Positions 8,624 to 16,174 of a stretch of 64,000 bases of DNA are shown here, piece by piece. Made by a program: the position numbers and the translations under genes. The stretch comes from Alphaproteobacteria bacterium (GTDB lineage Bacteria; Pseudomonadota; Alphaproteobacteria; Ferrovibrionales; Ferrovibrionaceae), in the NCBI GenBank assembly GCA_017307375.1, contig JAFKFH010000005.1, positions 1-64,000 on the forward strand, read 5' to 3'. The notes under the pieces are model-generated. The model ran no database searches. It saw nothing but the letters and a program-made list of their open reading frames with translations, and was not told where the DNA came from. The first letter of the stretch is position 1, and each line of letters starts with the position of its first letter.

Positions 8624-9160
8624 TCAGCCGCGGCGCAACCGGGGCACCGCCATCCAGCGCGCCAGGAGCGGCCGATAGTCATCCAGGCGGCGCAGCGCGG
8701 CGTCCGGCAGGGCCGCGGCATCGTCCCAGCCGCGCAGGGCCAGCGCCGCGGCAAAGCCGGGCAGGCGCTCGAAGGCGGCGCATTCCGCATCGTTCAGCGG
8801 TCCGCCCTGCAAGACGAGCGAGGCGCGCGACCGCGGGTCGAGCCGGCCGATCGCCTGGGCATCCCGCGCGCAGACGTAACGCTTGGCCTCGATATGCAGC
8901 CCGACGGGTTCGGTGACCGCGGGCGGCAGCCACAGCGCGAGCCAGCCGGCGCCATAGGCGGCGTGTTCGACATCGCGGTCGTCGTCGAAGCCGTCATCGA
9001 CTGCGAGGGCATGGCCGATATCGTGCAGCAGCGCCGCCAGCACCATCGGCTCGGCCGCACCGTCGCGTTCGGCATGGGCCGCGGCGGTCAGGGCGTGGCG
9101 CAGCATGGCGGGATCGCCGTCACGCAACCGGCACAGGATGGTCTCGGGGCCGGGATTCAC
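8624..9160 (-). CDS. PhnZ-like HD-domain protein (mixed-valent di-iron oxygenase family)
   Basis: 178 residues from a GTG that begins 2 bases after the cysteine desulfurase stop; the frame continues upstream only inside that gene. Conserved positions are H22, H46-D47 in ALLHDIGH, H66, H89 and K93 in LHIEAKRY, and D146 in RGWDD. H, HD, H, H-x3-K and D in this order match the PhnZ group of HD-domain di-iron oxygenases, not ordinary phosphohydrolases. The lid tyrosine of PhnZ is not visible in the short N-terminus. There are no phosphonate genes nearby. The position between a cysteine desulfurase and a ferredoxin gene suggests a role tied to sulfur or Fe-S metabolism, which is inference. Confidence 0.72.
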   Translation of the reverse strand: MNPGPETILCRLRDGDPAMLRHALTAAAHAERDGAAEPMVLAALLHDIGHALAVDDGFDDDRDVEHAAYGAGWLALWLPPAVTEPVGLHIEAKRYVCARDAQAIGRLDPRSRASLVLQGGPLNDAECAAFERLPGFAAALALRGWDDAAALPDAALRRLDDYRPLLARWMAVPRLRRG

Positions 9161-9162
9161 GA

Positions 9163-10278
9163 TCAGGCGGCGGTCCGGCGGCGCCAGAGCGTGGTCCAGG
9201 CGGCGATCAGGCGGTCTACCTCGTCCGCGGTCGTGGCCCTGCCGAAGCTGGCCCGGATCGCCTCGCGGGCGGCATCCTGAGGCACCCCCATCGCGAGCAG
9301 CACGTGGCTCGGCCGCACCTTGCCCGACGAACAGGCCGCCCCGGACGATACCGCGAGGCCATCGAGATCGAAGGCCATCACCTGGGTCTCGGCCGACACG
9401 CCGGGCATGCCGACCAGGCTGGTATTGGGCAGGCGGGGTGCCTCGGCCCCGTAGACCGGCGCGCCCTGGCAGACCGCGCGCAACGCCGCCTCGTAGCGGT
9501 CGCGCAAGGCGGCGACGTCGGCCCACTGGTCGATCTCGGCCCGCGCGAGGCGGGCGGCGACGCCGAAACCGACGATGCCGGCGACATTCTCGGTCCCGGC
9601 CCGGCGGCCCATTTCCTGGCCGCCACCGCGGATCAGCGGGTCGACGTCGTGACCGGGAGCCACGATCAGCGCACCCACGCCTTGCGGCCCGCCGATCTTG
9701 TGGGCCGACAGACTCAAGGTGTCAGCCCCGAGTGCTGCCAGGTCGAGCGGCAGGCGCCCGGCCGCCTGCACCGCGTCGCAATGCAGTGTCGCACCGGCGG
9801 CCCTGGCGATCGCCGCTGCTTCGGCGACCGGATGGATCACGCCGGTCTCGTTGTTGGCCAGCATCAGCGCGACCAGCGCGGGCCGCGGCAGTTCGGCCAG
9901 CAGCCGTTCCAGCGCCGCAAGGTCGGCCCGGCCGTCGGCCAGCACCGGCAGCAGCCGCATCGGCAGGCCGGCGCCATGGGCGGGCTGCAGCACGGCCTCA
10001 TGCTCGGTGGCGCCGACGATCAGCGACGCGGCGTCGGCACCGCGCAGGGCCAGGTTGTTGGCTTCGGATCCACCCGACGTGAAGATGACCTGTTCGGGGG
10101 TCACTGCGACCAGCGCGGCGACGGCGGCGCGCGCCGCTTCGATGCGCTTGCGCGCCCCGCGCCCGAACCGATGGATCGACGACGCGTTGCCCGGCCCGGC
10201 CAGCACCTCGGTCATGGCCGCCAGCGCCTCGGGGCGTAGTGGCGCCGTCGCGTTGTGATCGAGATAGGCCGGGGTCAT
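9163..10278 (-). CDS. Cysteine desulfurase (NifS/IscS class)
   Basis: 371 residues from an ATG overlapping the iscR stop (ATGA). The N-terminus YLDHNATAPLRPEA, the aminotransferase-type EANNLAL segment, the PLP lysine in SAHKIGGPQG and the active-site cysteine in SSGAACSSGK are all present. The enzyme takes sulfur from cysteine as a persulfide, producing alanine, to feed Fe-S assembly or thiolation. The short active-site loop fits class I enzymes. It is somewhat shorter than E. coli IscS (about 400 residues). It is translationally coupled to the regulator upstream. Confidence 0.9.
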   Translation of the reverse strand: MTPAYLDHNATAPLRPEALAAMTEVLAGPGNASSIHRFGRGARKRIEAARAAVAALVAVTPEQVIFTSGGSEANNLALRGADAASLIVGATEHEAVLQPAHGAGLPMRLLPVLADGRADLAALERLLAELPRPALVALMLANNETGVIHPVAEAAAIARAAGATLHCDAVQAAGRLPLDLAALGADTLSLSAHKIGGPQGVGALIVAPGHDVDPLIRGGGQEMGRRAGTENVAGIVGFGVAARLARAEIDQWADVAALRDRYEAALRAVCQGAPVYGAEAPRLPNTSLVGMPGVSAETQVMAFDLDGLAVSSGAACSSGKVRPSHVLLAMGVPQDAAREAIRASFGRATTADEVDRLIAAWTTLWRRRTAA

Positions 10279-10727
10279 TCGGCCGCGTCGGCCTGCAGCG
10301 GCCGCCTCGGCTGCTGCGCCCCCTCGCATTCGATGGCGGCGCCGGCGACGACATCGGCCAGCGAGACCGAGCGCAGAAAGCTCTGCACATGCTCGGCCAG
10401 GGCACGCCACAGGGCGCGGATCGCGCAGTCGCCCACCTCCTCGGTCGCGGCCTCCTCGTCGGCGCAAAGGCGATCGTCGACGGCCAGGATGATGTCGGCG
10501 ATCGGAATCGCCCGGGCCTCGCGGCCCAGCCGATAGCCGCCGCCAGGGCCGCGCACCGAGGCGACGAGGCCGCCGCGCCGCAGCTTGCAGAACAATTGTT
10601 CGAGATAAGCGAGCGAGATGCCCTGCCGCTCGGCGATTTCGGCCAGCGAGATCGGGCGGCCGGCGCCGCTCCGGGCGATGTCGACCATCGCAACCACGGC
10701 ATACCGGCCCTTGGTGGTGAGCTTCAC
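10275..10727 (-). CDS. iscR: Rrf2-family Fe-S regulator, IscR-like
   Basis: 150 residues. The winged helix starts MKLTTKGRYAVVAMVDIA and has the wing GPGGGYRLGR, both typical of IscR. E. coli IscR binds [2Fe-2S] with three clustered cysteines; here the loop has only C88 and C101 in an acid-rich stretch (LCADEEAATEEVGDC), so cluster ligation must differ or use another residue. Alphaproteobacterial IscR proteins are known to vary here. It overlaps the cysteine desulfurase and lies 12 bases after cysE, consistent with autoregulation of the whole operon. Confidence 0.85.
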   Translation of the reverse strand: MKLTTKGRYAVVAMVDIARSGAGRPISLAEIAERQGISLAYLEQLFCKLRRGGLVASVRGPGGGYRLGREARAIPIADIILAVDDRLCADEEAATEEVGDCAIRALWRALAEHVQSFLRSVSLADVVAGAAIECEGAQQPRRPLQADAAE

Positions 10728-10739
10728 GGCCCCGCCCCC

Positions 10740-11465
10740 TCAGCGGGACCGGGCGTGCTCGGCTTCCCGCGTCACCGGCGTCTGCGCTTCGAGTTCCTCG
10801 ACGCGGGCCTGCAACGTCGCCACCTCGCGGCGCAGCGCCTCGAGGGTCTTGGCGACCGGATCGGCACAATCGCCGCCCGGCAGGCCGTACGGCGCGAACT
10901 CGGGCAGCGCTGCCGTCGCCGGCTGCGGCCGCGAGCGGTTGGCGATGCGAGCGGGAATGCCGACCACGGTCGCGCCCGGCGGCACCTCGTGCGTGACCAC
11001 CGAATTGGCGCCCACGCGGGCGCCGGCACCGACGGTGAAGCCGCCCAGGATCTGGGCGCCCGAGCCGACGATGACGCCGTCCTGCAAGGTCGGATGGCGC
11101 TTCTTGTCGACCTGGGCGGCCGAATCCACCGACGGCAGGATGCCGCCGAGGGTGACGCCCTGGTACAGCGTGACGTCGTCGCCGATCTCGGCGGTTTCGC
11201 CGATGACGACGCCCAGGCCATGGTCGATGAACAGCCGCTTGCCGATGGTGGCGCCGGGATGGATGTCGATCGCGGTCAGCATGCGCGCGACATGGGCGAC
11301 GAAGCGCCCGGCCAGCCGCCAGTCATGGCGCCACAGCCAGTTGGCCAGCCGATGCCCGATCAGCGCATGCAGGCTCGGGTAACACAGCAGCACCTCCAGC
11401 CGCGAGCGCGCAGCCGGGTCGCGCTGCATGATCCCGTCGATCTCTTCGCGCAGGTGCTGGAACAT
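10740..11465 (-). CDS. cysE: Serine O-acetyltransferase
   Basis: 241 residues. An N-terminal helical region is followed by a left-handed beta-helix built from hexapeptide repeats, including DIHPGATIGKRLFIDHG, where the aspartate and the histidine are catalytic, and GVTLGG. It makes O-acetylserine from serine and acetyl-CoA, the first step of cysteine synthesis. The C-terminus is extended by a charged segment (about residues 205-240) that looks like a short coiled coil. It leads the cysE-iscR-desulfurase operon, so cysteine supply and sulfur mobilisation are linked. Confidence 0.92.
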   Translation of the reverse strand: MFQHLREEIDGIMQRDPAARSRLEVLLCYPSLHALIGHRLANWLWRHDWRLAGRFVAHVARMLTAIDIHPGATIGKRLFIDHGLGVVIGETAEIGDDVTLYQGVTLGGILPSVDSAAQVDKKRHPTLQDGVIVGSGAQILGGFTVGAGARVGANSVVTHEVPPGATVVGIPARIANRSRPQPATAALPEFAPYGLPGGDCADPVAKTLEALRREVATLQARVEELEAQTPVTREAEHARSR

Positions 11466-11550
11466 GGGAGCATTTCCCTTGAAATCCGAGGGTTGGCCTA
11501 TGCTAAGGTCCGCGCGCGGGCAACCGGGCGCCAGACCCCGTGTCCGCCAG

Positions 11551-11577
11551 TTAATATTGCCCGACTAAACCAGTCAA
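11551..11577. promoter_or_regulatory. Candidate IscR operator and cysE promoter
   Basis: The dyad gact-aaacc-agtc (11563-11575) lies in an A+T-rich patch between divergent cysE and the alpha/beta hydrolase gene. On the minus strand TTGACT (11577-11572) and TATTAA (11556-11551) could be a -35/-10 pair with a short 15-base spacer, with the dyad covering the spacer. The sequence resembles, from memory, the TTGACT...AGTCGGG type of site attributed to alphaproteobacterial IscR. The autoregulation is inferred. Confidence 0.5.
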
Positions 11578-11610
11578 GTATTCAGCGCGCCCTGGCGACG
11601 ACGGAGACCA

Positions 11611-12267
11611 ATGCCCGATTTCATCTTCAATGGCCCGGAAGGGCGCCTGGAAGGCCGCTACCACCCGGGCACCGAGGCGAACGCGCCGATCGCGCTGGTC
11701 CTGCATCCGCACCCGCTCTACGGCGGGACGATGAACAACAAGGTCGTCTACAACATCTTCCACGCCTTTGCGAAACGCGGCTTTGCCGTGATGCGCTTCA
11801 ACTTCCGCGGCGTGGGGCGCAGCCAGGGCACGTTCGACAACGGCCAGGGCGAGTTGTCGGATGCCGCCTCGGCGCTCGACTGGCTGCAGGGCCAGAACCC
11901 GAATGCCGGCCAATGCTGGATCGCCGGGTTCTCGTTCGGCGCCTGGATCGCGATGCAACTGCTGATGCGGCGGCCCGAGATCGCCGGGTTCATCTCGGTG
12001 GCCCCGCCGGCCGGCATGTTCGACTTCTCGTTCCTCGCCCCCTGCCCGTCTTCGGGCCTGATCATCCAGGGCACCGCTGATACCGTGGTCGCCGAGGCCG
12101 AGGTCCAGAAGCTGTCGGATCGCCTGCAGAAGCAGCGCGACATCAAGATCGACTACCGGAAGGTCGAAGGCGCCGGCCATTTCTTCGACGACCGGCTGGA
12201 CGAGCTGACCGGGCTGATCGATCGCCATCTGAAGGTCGCGCTGGCCGCCCCGCCGCCGGAAGCCTGA
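11611..12267 (+). CDS. Alpha/beta hydrolase (serine aminopeptidase-like)
   Basis: 218 residues. The strand-turn LVLHPHPLYGGTMNNK and RFNFRGVGRSQG are typical of small CocE/YheT-related hydrolases. The nucleophile elbow is GFSFGAW (serine near residue 111), an acid lies in the QGTADTVV segment, and the histidine is in GAGHFF. The substrate is unknown. Genes of this type are commonly found beside cysteine desulfurase/suf genes in alphaproteobacteria, and here it shares an intergenic region with cysE-iscR, so coregulation is likely. It has no signal peptide. Confidence 0.8.
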   Translation: MPDFIFNGPEGRLEGRYHPGTEANAPIALVLHPHPLYGGTMNNKVVYNIFHAFAKRGFAVMRFNFRGVGRSQGTFDNGQGELSDAASALDWLQGQNPNAGQCWIAGFSFGAWIAMQLLMRRPEIAGFISVAPPAGMFDFSFLAPCPSSGLIIQGTADTVVAEAEVQKLSDRLQKQRDIKIDYRKVEGAGHFFDDRLDELTGLIDRHLKVALAAPPPEA

Positions 12268-12277
12268 ACACCGTGCG

Positions 12278-12308
12278 CCGATGCGATGCCGATACGGCAT
12301 CGCATCGG
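12278..12308 (+). terminator. Perfect 14-bp hairpin after the hydrolase gene
   Basis: ccgatgcgatgccg (12278-12291) and cggcatcgcatcgg (12295-12308) are perfectly complementary with a 3-base loop. The hairpin starts 11 bases after the hydrolase stop. No T-run follows, so it may act as an RNA 3'-end stabiliser or Rho-assisted terminator rather than a canonical intrinsic terminator. Confidence 0.6.
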
Positions 12309-12384
12309 GCACGATATGATCCCTTCCGTTCCCGATGCGGCGCCGTGGAAGATCGGCGCCACATTCGCTTCGAGGGGACGGCAG

Positions 12385-12843
12385 ATGACCGATAATGCGA
12401 TGATCCAGCCGGAATGCGACCGCGTCGGGTTCCGCTACAAGACCCGCGGCCGCACGATTTCCGAGGCCGACATCATCTTCCATGCCGGACAGACCGGCGA
12501 CCAGTTCCCGATCCATCTCGATGCCGAGGCCGCAAAGGCGACCCCCTACGGCCAGCGTGTCGCCCATGGCACGCTGACGCTGTCGGTCGCCGTGGGGCTG
12601 AAATACACGACCGACGGTTCGGGCCTGCGGCTTTCCTACGGCTATGACCGCGTGCGCTACCGCAAGCCGGTGTTCATCGGCGACACGATCCATGCCGAGG
12701 TCGAGGTCACCTCGTCGGCGATCGACAAGGCCCGCACGAACATGCGTCGCGTCATCGAAACCACGACGGTTCTCAATCAGCGCGGCGAGACCGTACTCTC
12801 GCTCGACCATATCCTGATCCGCTGGCTCGAGACGGAGGGCTGA
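12385..12843 (+). CDS. MaoC-family hot-dog hydratase
   Basis: 152 residues from ATG 12385, preceded by gagggg (12372-12377); an open frame upstream runs through a hairpin and is not likely translated. Motifs are ISEADIIFHAGQTGDQFPIHLD and GQRVAHGTLTLSV, which carry the aspartate and histidine used by R-specific enoyl-CoA hydratases of the MaoC family. It probably hydrates an acyl-CoA double bond. The LysR gene overlaps its stop (TGATG), so the two form a unit and the regulator may control this enzyme. Confidence 0.82.
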   Translation: MTDNAMIQPECDRVGFRYKTRGRTISEADIIFHAGQTGDQFPIHLDAEAAKATPYGQRVAHGTLTLSVAVGLKYTTDGSGLRLSYGYDRVRYRKPVFIGDTIHAEVEVTSSAIDKARTNMRRVIETTTVLNQRGETVLSLDHILIRWLETEG

Positions 12844-13739
12844 TGCATGCCGCGGTCCTGAAATACATCGTCGAGGTCGCGCGCCAGGGCTCGATCCGCA
12901 AGGCGGCGGCCGCCCTCGGCGTCGCGTCGTCGGGCATCAACCGGCAATTGCTGCGGCTGGAGGAAGAGCTGGGCGTGCGGCTTTTCGACCGGACGCCCGA
13001 GGGCGTCGCGCCGACCGATGCCGGCTGGCTGCTGATCAAGCATGCCAGCCAGACGCTGCAGGGCTTCGAGACCCTGCGCCCGCTGATCTCAGACGTGCGC
13101 GCCCTGCGTGCCGGCCATGTCAGCGTGGCCTGCATCGATTCGCTGAATTTCGCGGTGATGCCCGAGGTGCTGAGGCGTTTCCTGGCCCTGCATCCCAAGG
13201 TCGTCGTCACCATCCGCCAGGCCGCGCCCGACGCGGTGATCCAGGCGGTCGAGGATGGCCAGGCCGATATCGGACTGACGTTTACCCGATTTGCCCGTCA
13301 ATCGGTGCGGCTGGCCGGCGACGCGCCGGCCCCGTTCGGCGCGGTCGTCCCGAATGGCCATCCGCTGGCCGCGTTCGACAGTATCGCGCTGGAAAGTTGC
13401 CTCGCCTACCCGATGGTCAAGCACTACGATCCCGACGGGCGGCACCTGTTCCTCGACGAGATCGCGCGCAGGGAAGCGCTCGACATCGACGCGGCCGTCC
13501 ACACGAACTCGATGGTGCTGGCCAAGAACGTGATCGCGCAGGGCCACGCGATCGGGATCTATATCCGCTACAGCCTGATCCGCGAGATCGCCGCCCGCGA
13601 GATCGCTTTCGTGCCGCTGACCCATCCGACGCTGGCGGCGCATCGCATCGGCATCTACATCCCGGCCAACCGCAATATCAACTCGATCGAACGCAAGCTG
13701 GTGGAGATCGCCGCCGCCGTGCTGGCCGAGCATGGCTGA
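12843..13739 (+). CDS. LysR-family transcriptional regulator
   Basis: 298 residues. The N-terminal winged helix (residues about 1-60: YIVEVARQGSIRKAAAALGVASSGINRQLLRLEEELGV, read in parts) is the LysR DNA-binding domain, followed by a two-lobed effector domain (VACIDSLNFAVMPEVLRRF...). Unusually for LysR it is in the same direction as, and overlapping with, its likely target, the maoC-like gene. The effector is unknown. Confidence 0.85.
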   Translation: MHAAVLKYIVEVARQGSIRKAAAALGVASSGINRQLLRLEEELGVRLFDRTPEGVAPTDAGWLLIKHASQTLQGFETLRPLISDVRALRAGHVSVACIDSLNFAVMPEVLRRFLALHPKVVVTIRQAAPDAVIQAVEDGQADIGLTFTRFARQSVRLAGDAPAPFGAVVPNGHPLAAFDSIALESCLAYPMVKHYDPDGRHLFLDEIARREALDIDAAVHTNSMVLAKNVIAQGHAIGIYIRYSLIREIAAREIAFVPLTHPTLAAHRIGIYIPANRNINSIERKLVEIAAAVLAEHG

Positions 13740-13753
13740 CACGATTCAGGCGC

Positions 13754-14824
13754 TCAGGCAGCATGGAGCTGCCCCCCCGCGATCGGTTCCGGCACCCCTG
13801 TCGTGGAGGGTACGCTGAGCGGCAGGCCGCGGCGCACGCGCTGGGCCAGGAAGGCGAAGGCCTCGGCCTCCAGCGCGTCGCCGTCCCAGCCGACCGCTTC
13901 GACCGGCGCGACCTCGACGCCGACCCTCGCGGCGAGCTCACGCATCAGCGTCGGATTGTGGCGGCCGCCGCCGGTGACCAGCCAGCGCCGGGCAGCGGCC
14001 GGGAAATGGTCGGCAGCGCGCGCGATCGAGGCCGCCGTGAAGGCCGCGAGCGTCGCCGCACCGTCCGCCAGATTCAGCGCCGCCACAGCATCGAAGCGGA
14101 AATCGTCGCGATCGAGCGACTTCGGCGGCCGGCGGCCGAAGAACGGGTTGTCGAGCAGCCGCGCGAGCAGGGCGCGGTCGACCCGGCCCGCCGCGGAAAC
14201 CGCGCCGTCGCGGTCGAAGCTGCCGGCATCGTGGCGGCGCAGCCAGTCGTCGAGCGGCGCGTTGCCCGGGCCGGTATCGAAGGCGGCCAGCGCATCGGGG
14301 CCGTCGCCGCCGATCCAGGTGACGTTGGCGACGCCGCCGATATTGACGACGGCGAGCGGCCGGTCGAGCCCGGCGGCCAGCGCCTGGTGATAGAGGGGCA
14401 CGAACGGCGCGCCCTGCCCGCCGGCCGCGACGTCGGCCGAGCGGAAATCCCAGGCGACCGGGCGGTCCAGCAGGGCCGAAAGCCGCCGCCCGTCGCCGAT
14501 CTGCCAGGTCCGCCGCTGATCCGGCCGGTGCAGGATGGTGTGGCCATGAAAACCGATCATGTCGATCCGGTCGCGGGTCAGGCCATGTCGCGTCATCAGG
14601 TCGCGCACGGCCGCCGCATGCGCGTCGGTGATCTCGGCCTCGACCTCGGCGATCGGTCCCTGGCCGCCGAGGCAGGCGCGCAGCCGGTCGCGCAGCGCGG
14701 GATCATAGGGGTAGGTCGCGCGGGGTCCGCGGGCGCCGATGCCGACGCCGTCGGTCTCGATCATCGCCACGTCGATGCCGTCGAGCGACGTACCGCTCAT
14801 CAGCCCCACGGTCCACTGCTGCAT
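13754..14824 (-). CDS. anmK: Anhydro-N-acetylmuramic acid kinase
   Basis: 356 residues. The start ([15 protein letters not shown]) is the AnmK signature, and the ATPase-type segments [22 protein letters not shown] and [13 protein letters not shown] follow in order. The enzyme hydrolyses the anhydro bond and phosphorylates the sugar to MurNAc-6-phosphate in cell-wall recycling. It is divergent from tyrS over a 59-base spacer, an arrangement commonly seen in alphaproteobacteria. The end contains the short LysR-proximal spacer of 14 bases. Confidence 0.93.
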   Translation of the reverse strand: MQQWTVGLMSGTSLDGIDVAMIETDGVGIGARGPRATYPYDPALRDRLRACLGGQGPIAEVEAEITDAHAAAVRDLMTRHGLTRDRIDMIGFHGHTILHRPDQRRTWQIGDGRRLSALLDRPVAWDFRSADVAAGGQGAPFVPLYHQALAAGLDRPLAVVNIGGVANVTWIGGDGPDALAAFDTGPGNAPLDDWLRRHDAGSFDRDGAVSAAGRVDRALLARLLDNPFFGRRPPKSLDRDDFRFDAVAALNLADGAATLAAFTAASIARAADHFPAAARRWLVTGGGRHNPTLMRELAARVGVEVAPVEAVGWDGDALEAEAFAFLAQRVRRGLPLSVPSTTGVPEPIAGGQLHAA

Positions 14825-14883
14825 GCGCTTTGCCCTCCCCCCGCGACGTGCTAAACGAACCGACTCCAGATGGGGTCCGAGCC

Positions 14884-16140
14884 ATGATCACGTACAAGTC
14901 CGATTTCCTCAACCGCCTGCAGAGCCGCGGCTTTATCCACCAGTGCTCCGACTTCGCCGGGCTGGACGAGAAAGCCGCCAAGGGCGAGCTGGTAGCCTAT
15001 ATTGGCTTCGATGCAACCGCGACCAGCCTGCATGTCGGCGGGCTGATGCAGATCATGATGTTGCGCCACCTGCAGCAATCGGGCAACAAGCCGATCGTGC
15101 TGATGGGCGGCGGTACCACCAAGGTCGGCGACCCCTCGGGCAAGGACGAGGCGCGCAAGCTGCTGACCGACGCGGATATCGCCTCCAATATCCAGGGCAT
15201 CAAGCAGTGCTTCGGCCGCTATCTCGGCTTCGGCGAGGGCCGGACCGACGCCGTCATGGTCAACAATGCCGACTGGCTCGACCGGCTCGCCTATATCCCG
15301 TTCCTGCGCGACGTCGGCCGCCACTTCTCGGTCAACCGCATGCTGTCGTTCGACAGCGTGCGGCTGCGGCTGGAACGCGAACAGCCGCTGTCGTTCCTCG
15401 AATTCAACTACATGATCCTGCAGGCCTACGATTATCTGGAGCTGTCGCGCCGCTACGGCTGCAACCTGCAGATGGGCGGTTCGGACCAGTGGGGCAACAT
15501 CCTCAACGGCGTCGAACTGATCCGCCGCATCGACGAGGGCGAGGCCTATTGCCTGACCAGCCCGCTGCTGACGACATCGTCGGGCGCCAAGATGGGCAAG
15601 ACGGCATCGGGCGCGGTGTGGCTGAACGCCGACCGCCTCAGCCCCTATGATTTCTGGCAGTACTGGCGCAACACCGAGGATGCCGATATCGGCCGCTTCC
15701 TCAAGCTCTACACCGAACTGCCGCTCGACGAGATCGCCCGGCTCGAAGCGCTCGGCGGGGCCGAGATCAACGAGGCCAAGAAGGTCCTGGCGACCGAGGT
15801 GACCGCCTTGCTGCACGGCCGCGCCGCGGCCGACGAGGCGGCCGAGACCGCCCGCCGCACCTTCGAGGAAGGCCAGCTCGGCGCCGCCCTCCCGACCGTC
15901 GAACTGCCCGCGGCCGAACTGTCGGCCGGGGTGCCGGCCTTCGCCCTGTTCGTGCGCGCCGGCCTTGCCGCGTCGAACGGCGAGGCGCGCAAGCTGATCC
16001 GCGGCGGCGGCGCCCGGCTCAACGATGCCGCCATCTCCGATGAAACGCTGTCGATCGGCCTGGACCAGCGCAATGCCGAGGGCGTGATCAAGCTGTCGGC
16101 CGGCCGCAAGAAACATGTCGTGGTCAAGGCGGCGGGCTGA
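14884..16140 (+). CDS. tyrS: Tyrosyl-tRNA synthetase
   Basis: 418 residues from ATG 14884; an in-frame upstream ATG at 14830 would add 18 residues unlike the family. The class I HIGH-like motif is LHVGGL, the tyrosine-binding loop and [11 protein letters not shown] are present, and the KMSKS equivalent is KMGKT. A C-terminal S4 RNA-binding domain ([25 protein letters not shown]) completes the protein. Essential housekeeping gene. Confidence 0.95.
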   Translation: MITYKSDFLNRLQSRGFIHQCSDFAGLDEKAAKGELVAYIGFDATATSLHVGGLMQIMMLRHLQQSGNKPIVLMGGGTTKVGDPSGKDEARKLLTDADIASNIQGIKQCFGRYLGFGEGRTDAVMVNNADWLDRLAYIPFLRDVGRHFSVNRMLSFDSVRLRLEREQPLSFLEFNYMILQAYDYLELSRRYGCNLQMGGSDQWGNILNGVELIRRIDEGEAYCLTSPLLTTSSGAKMGKTASGAVWLNADRLSPYDFWQYWRNTEDADIGRFLKLYTELPLDEIARLEALGGAEINEAKKVLATEVTALLHGRAAADEAAETARRTFEEGQLGAALPTVELPAAELSAGVPAFALFVRAGLAASNGEARKLIRGGGARLNDAAISDETLSIGLDQRNAEGVIKLSAGRKKHVVVKAAG

Positions 16141-16150
16141 GGCACCGGCT

Positions 16151-16174
16151 GCGCGCCGGCGCTGACCGGCGCGC
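16151..16174. terminator. Bidirectional hairpin between tyrS and the AsmA-like gene
   Basis: gcgcgccgg (16151-16159) and ccggcgcgc (16166-16174) form a perfect 9-bp stem with a 6-base loop. It sits between convergent genes, and its last base is part of the AsmA-like stop codon. The same two arms recur at 29607-29629. Confidence 0.6.

Noticed and set aside
8624-9160. Ordinary HD phosphohydrolase
   Set aside because: The LHIEAKRY motif and the later Asp follow the PhnZ oxygenase pattern, so I prefer that family, although biochemical function is open.
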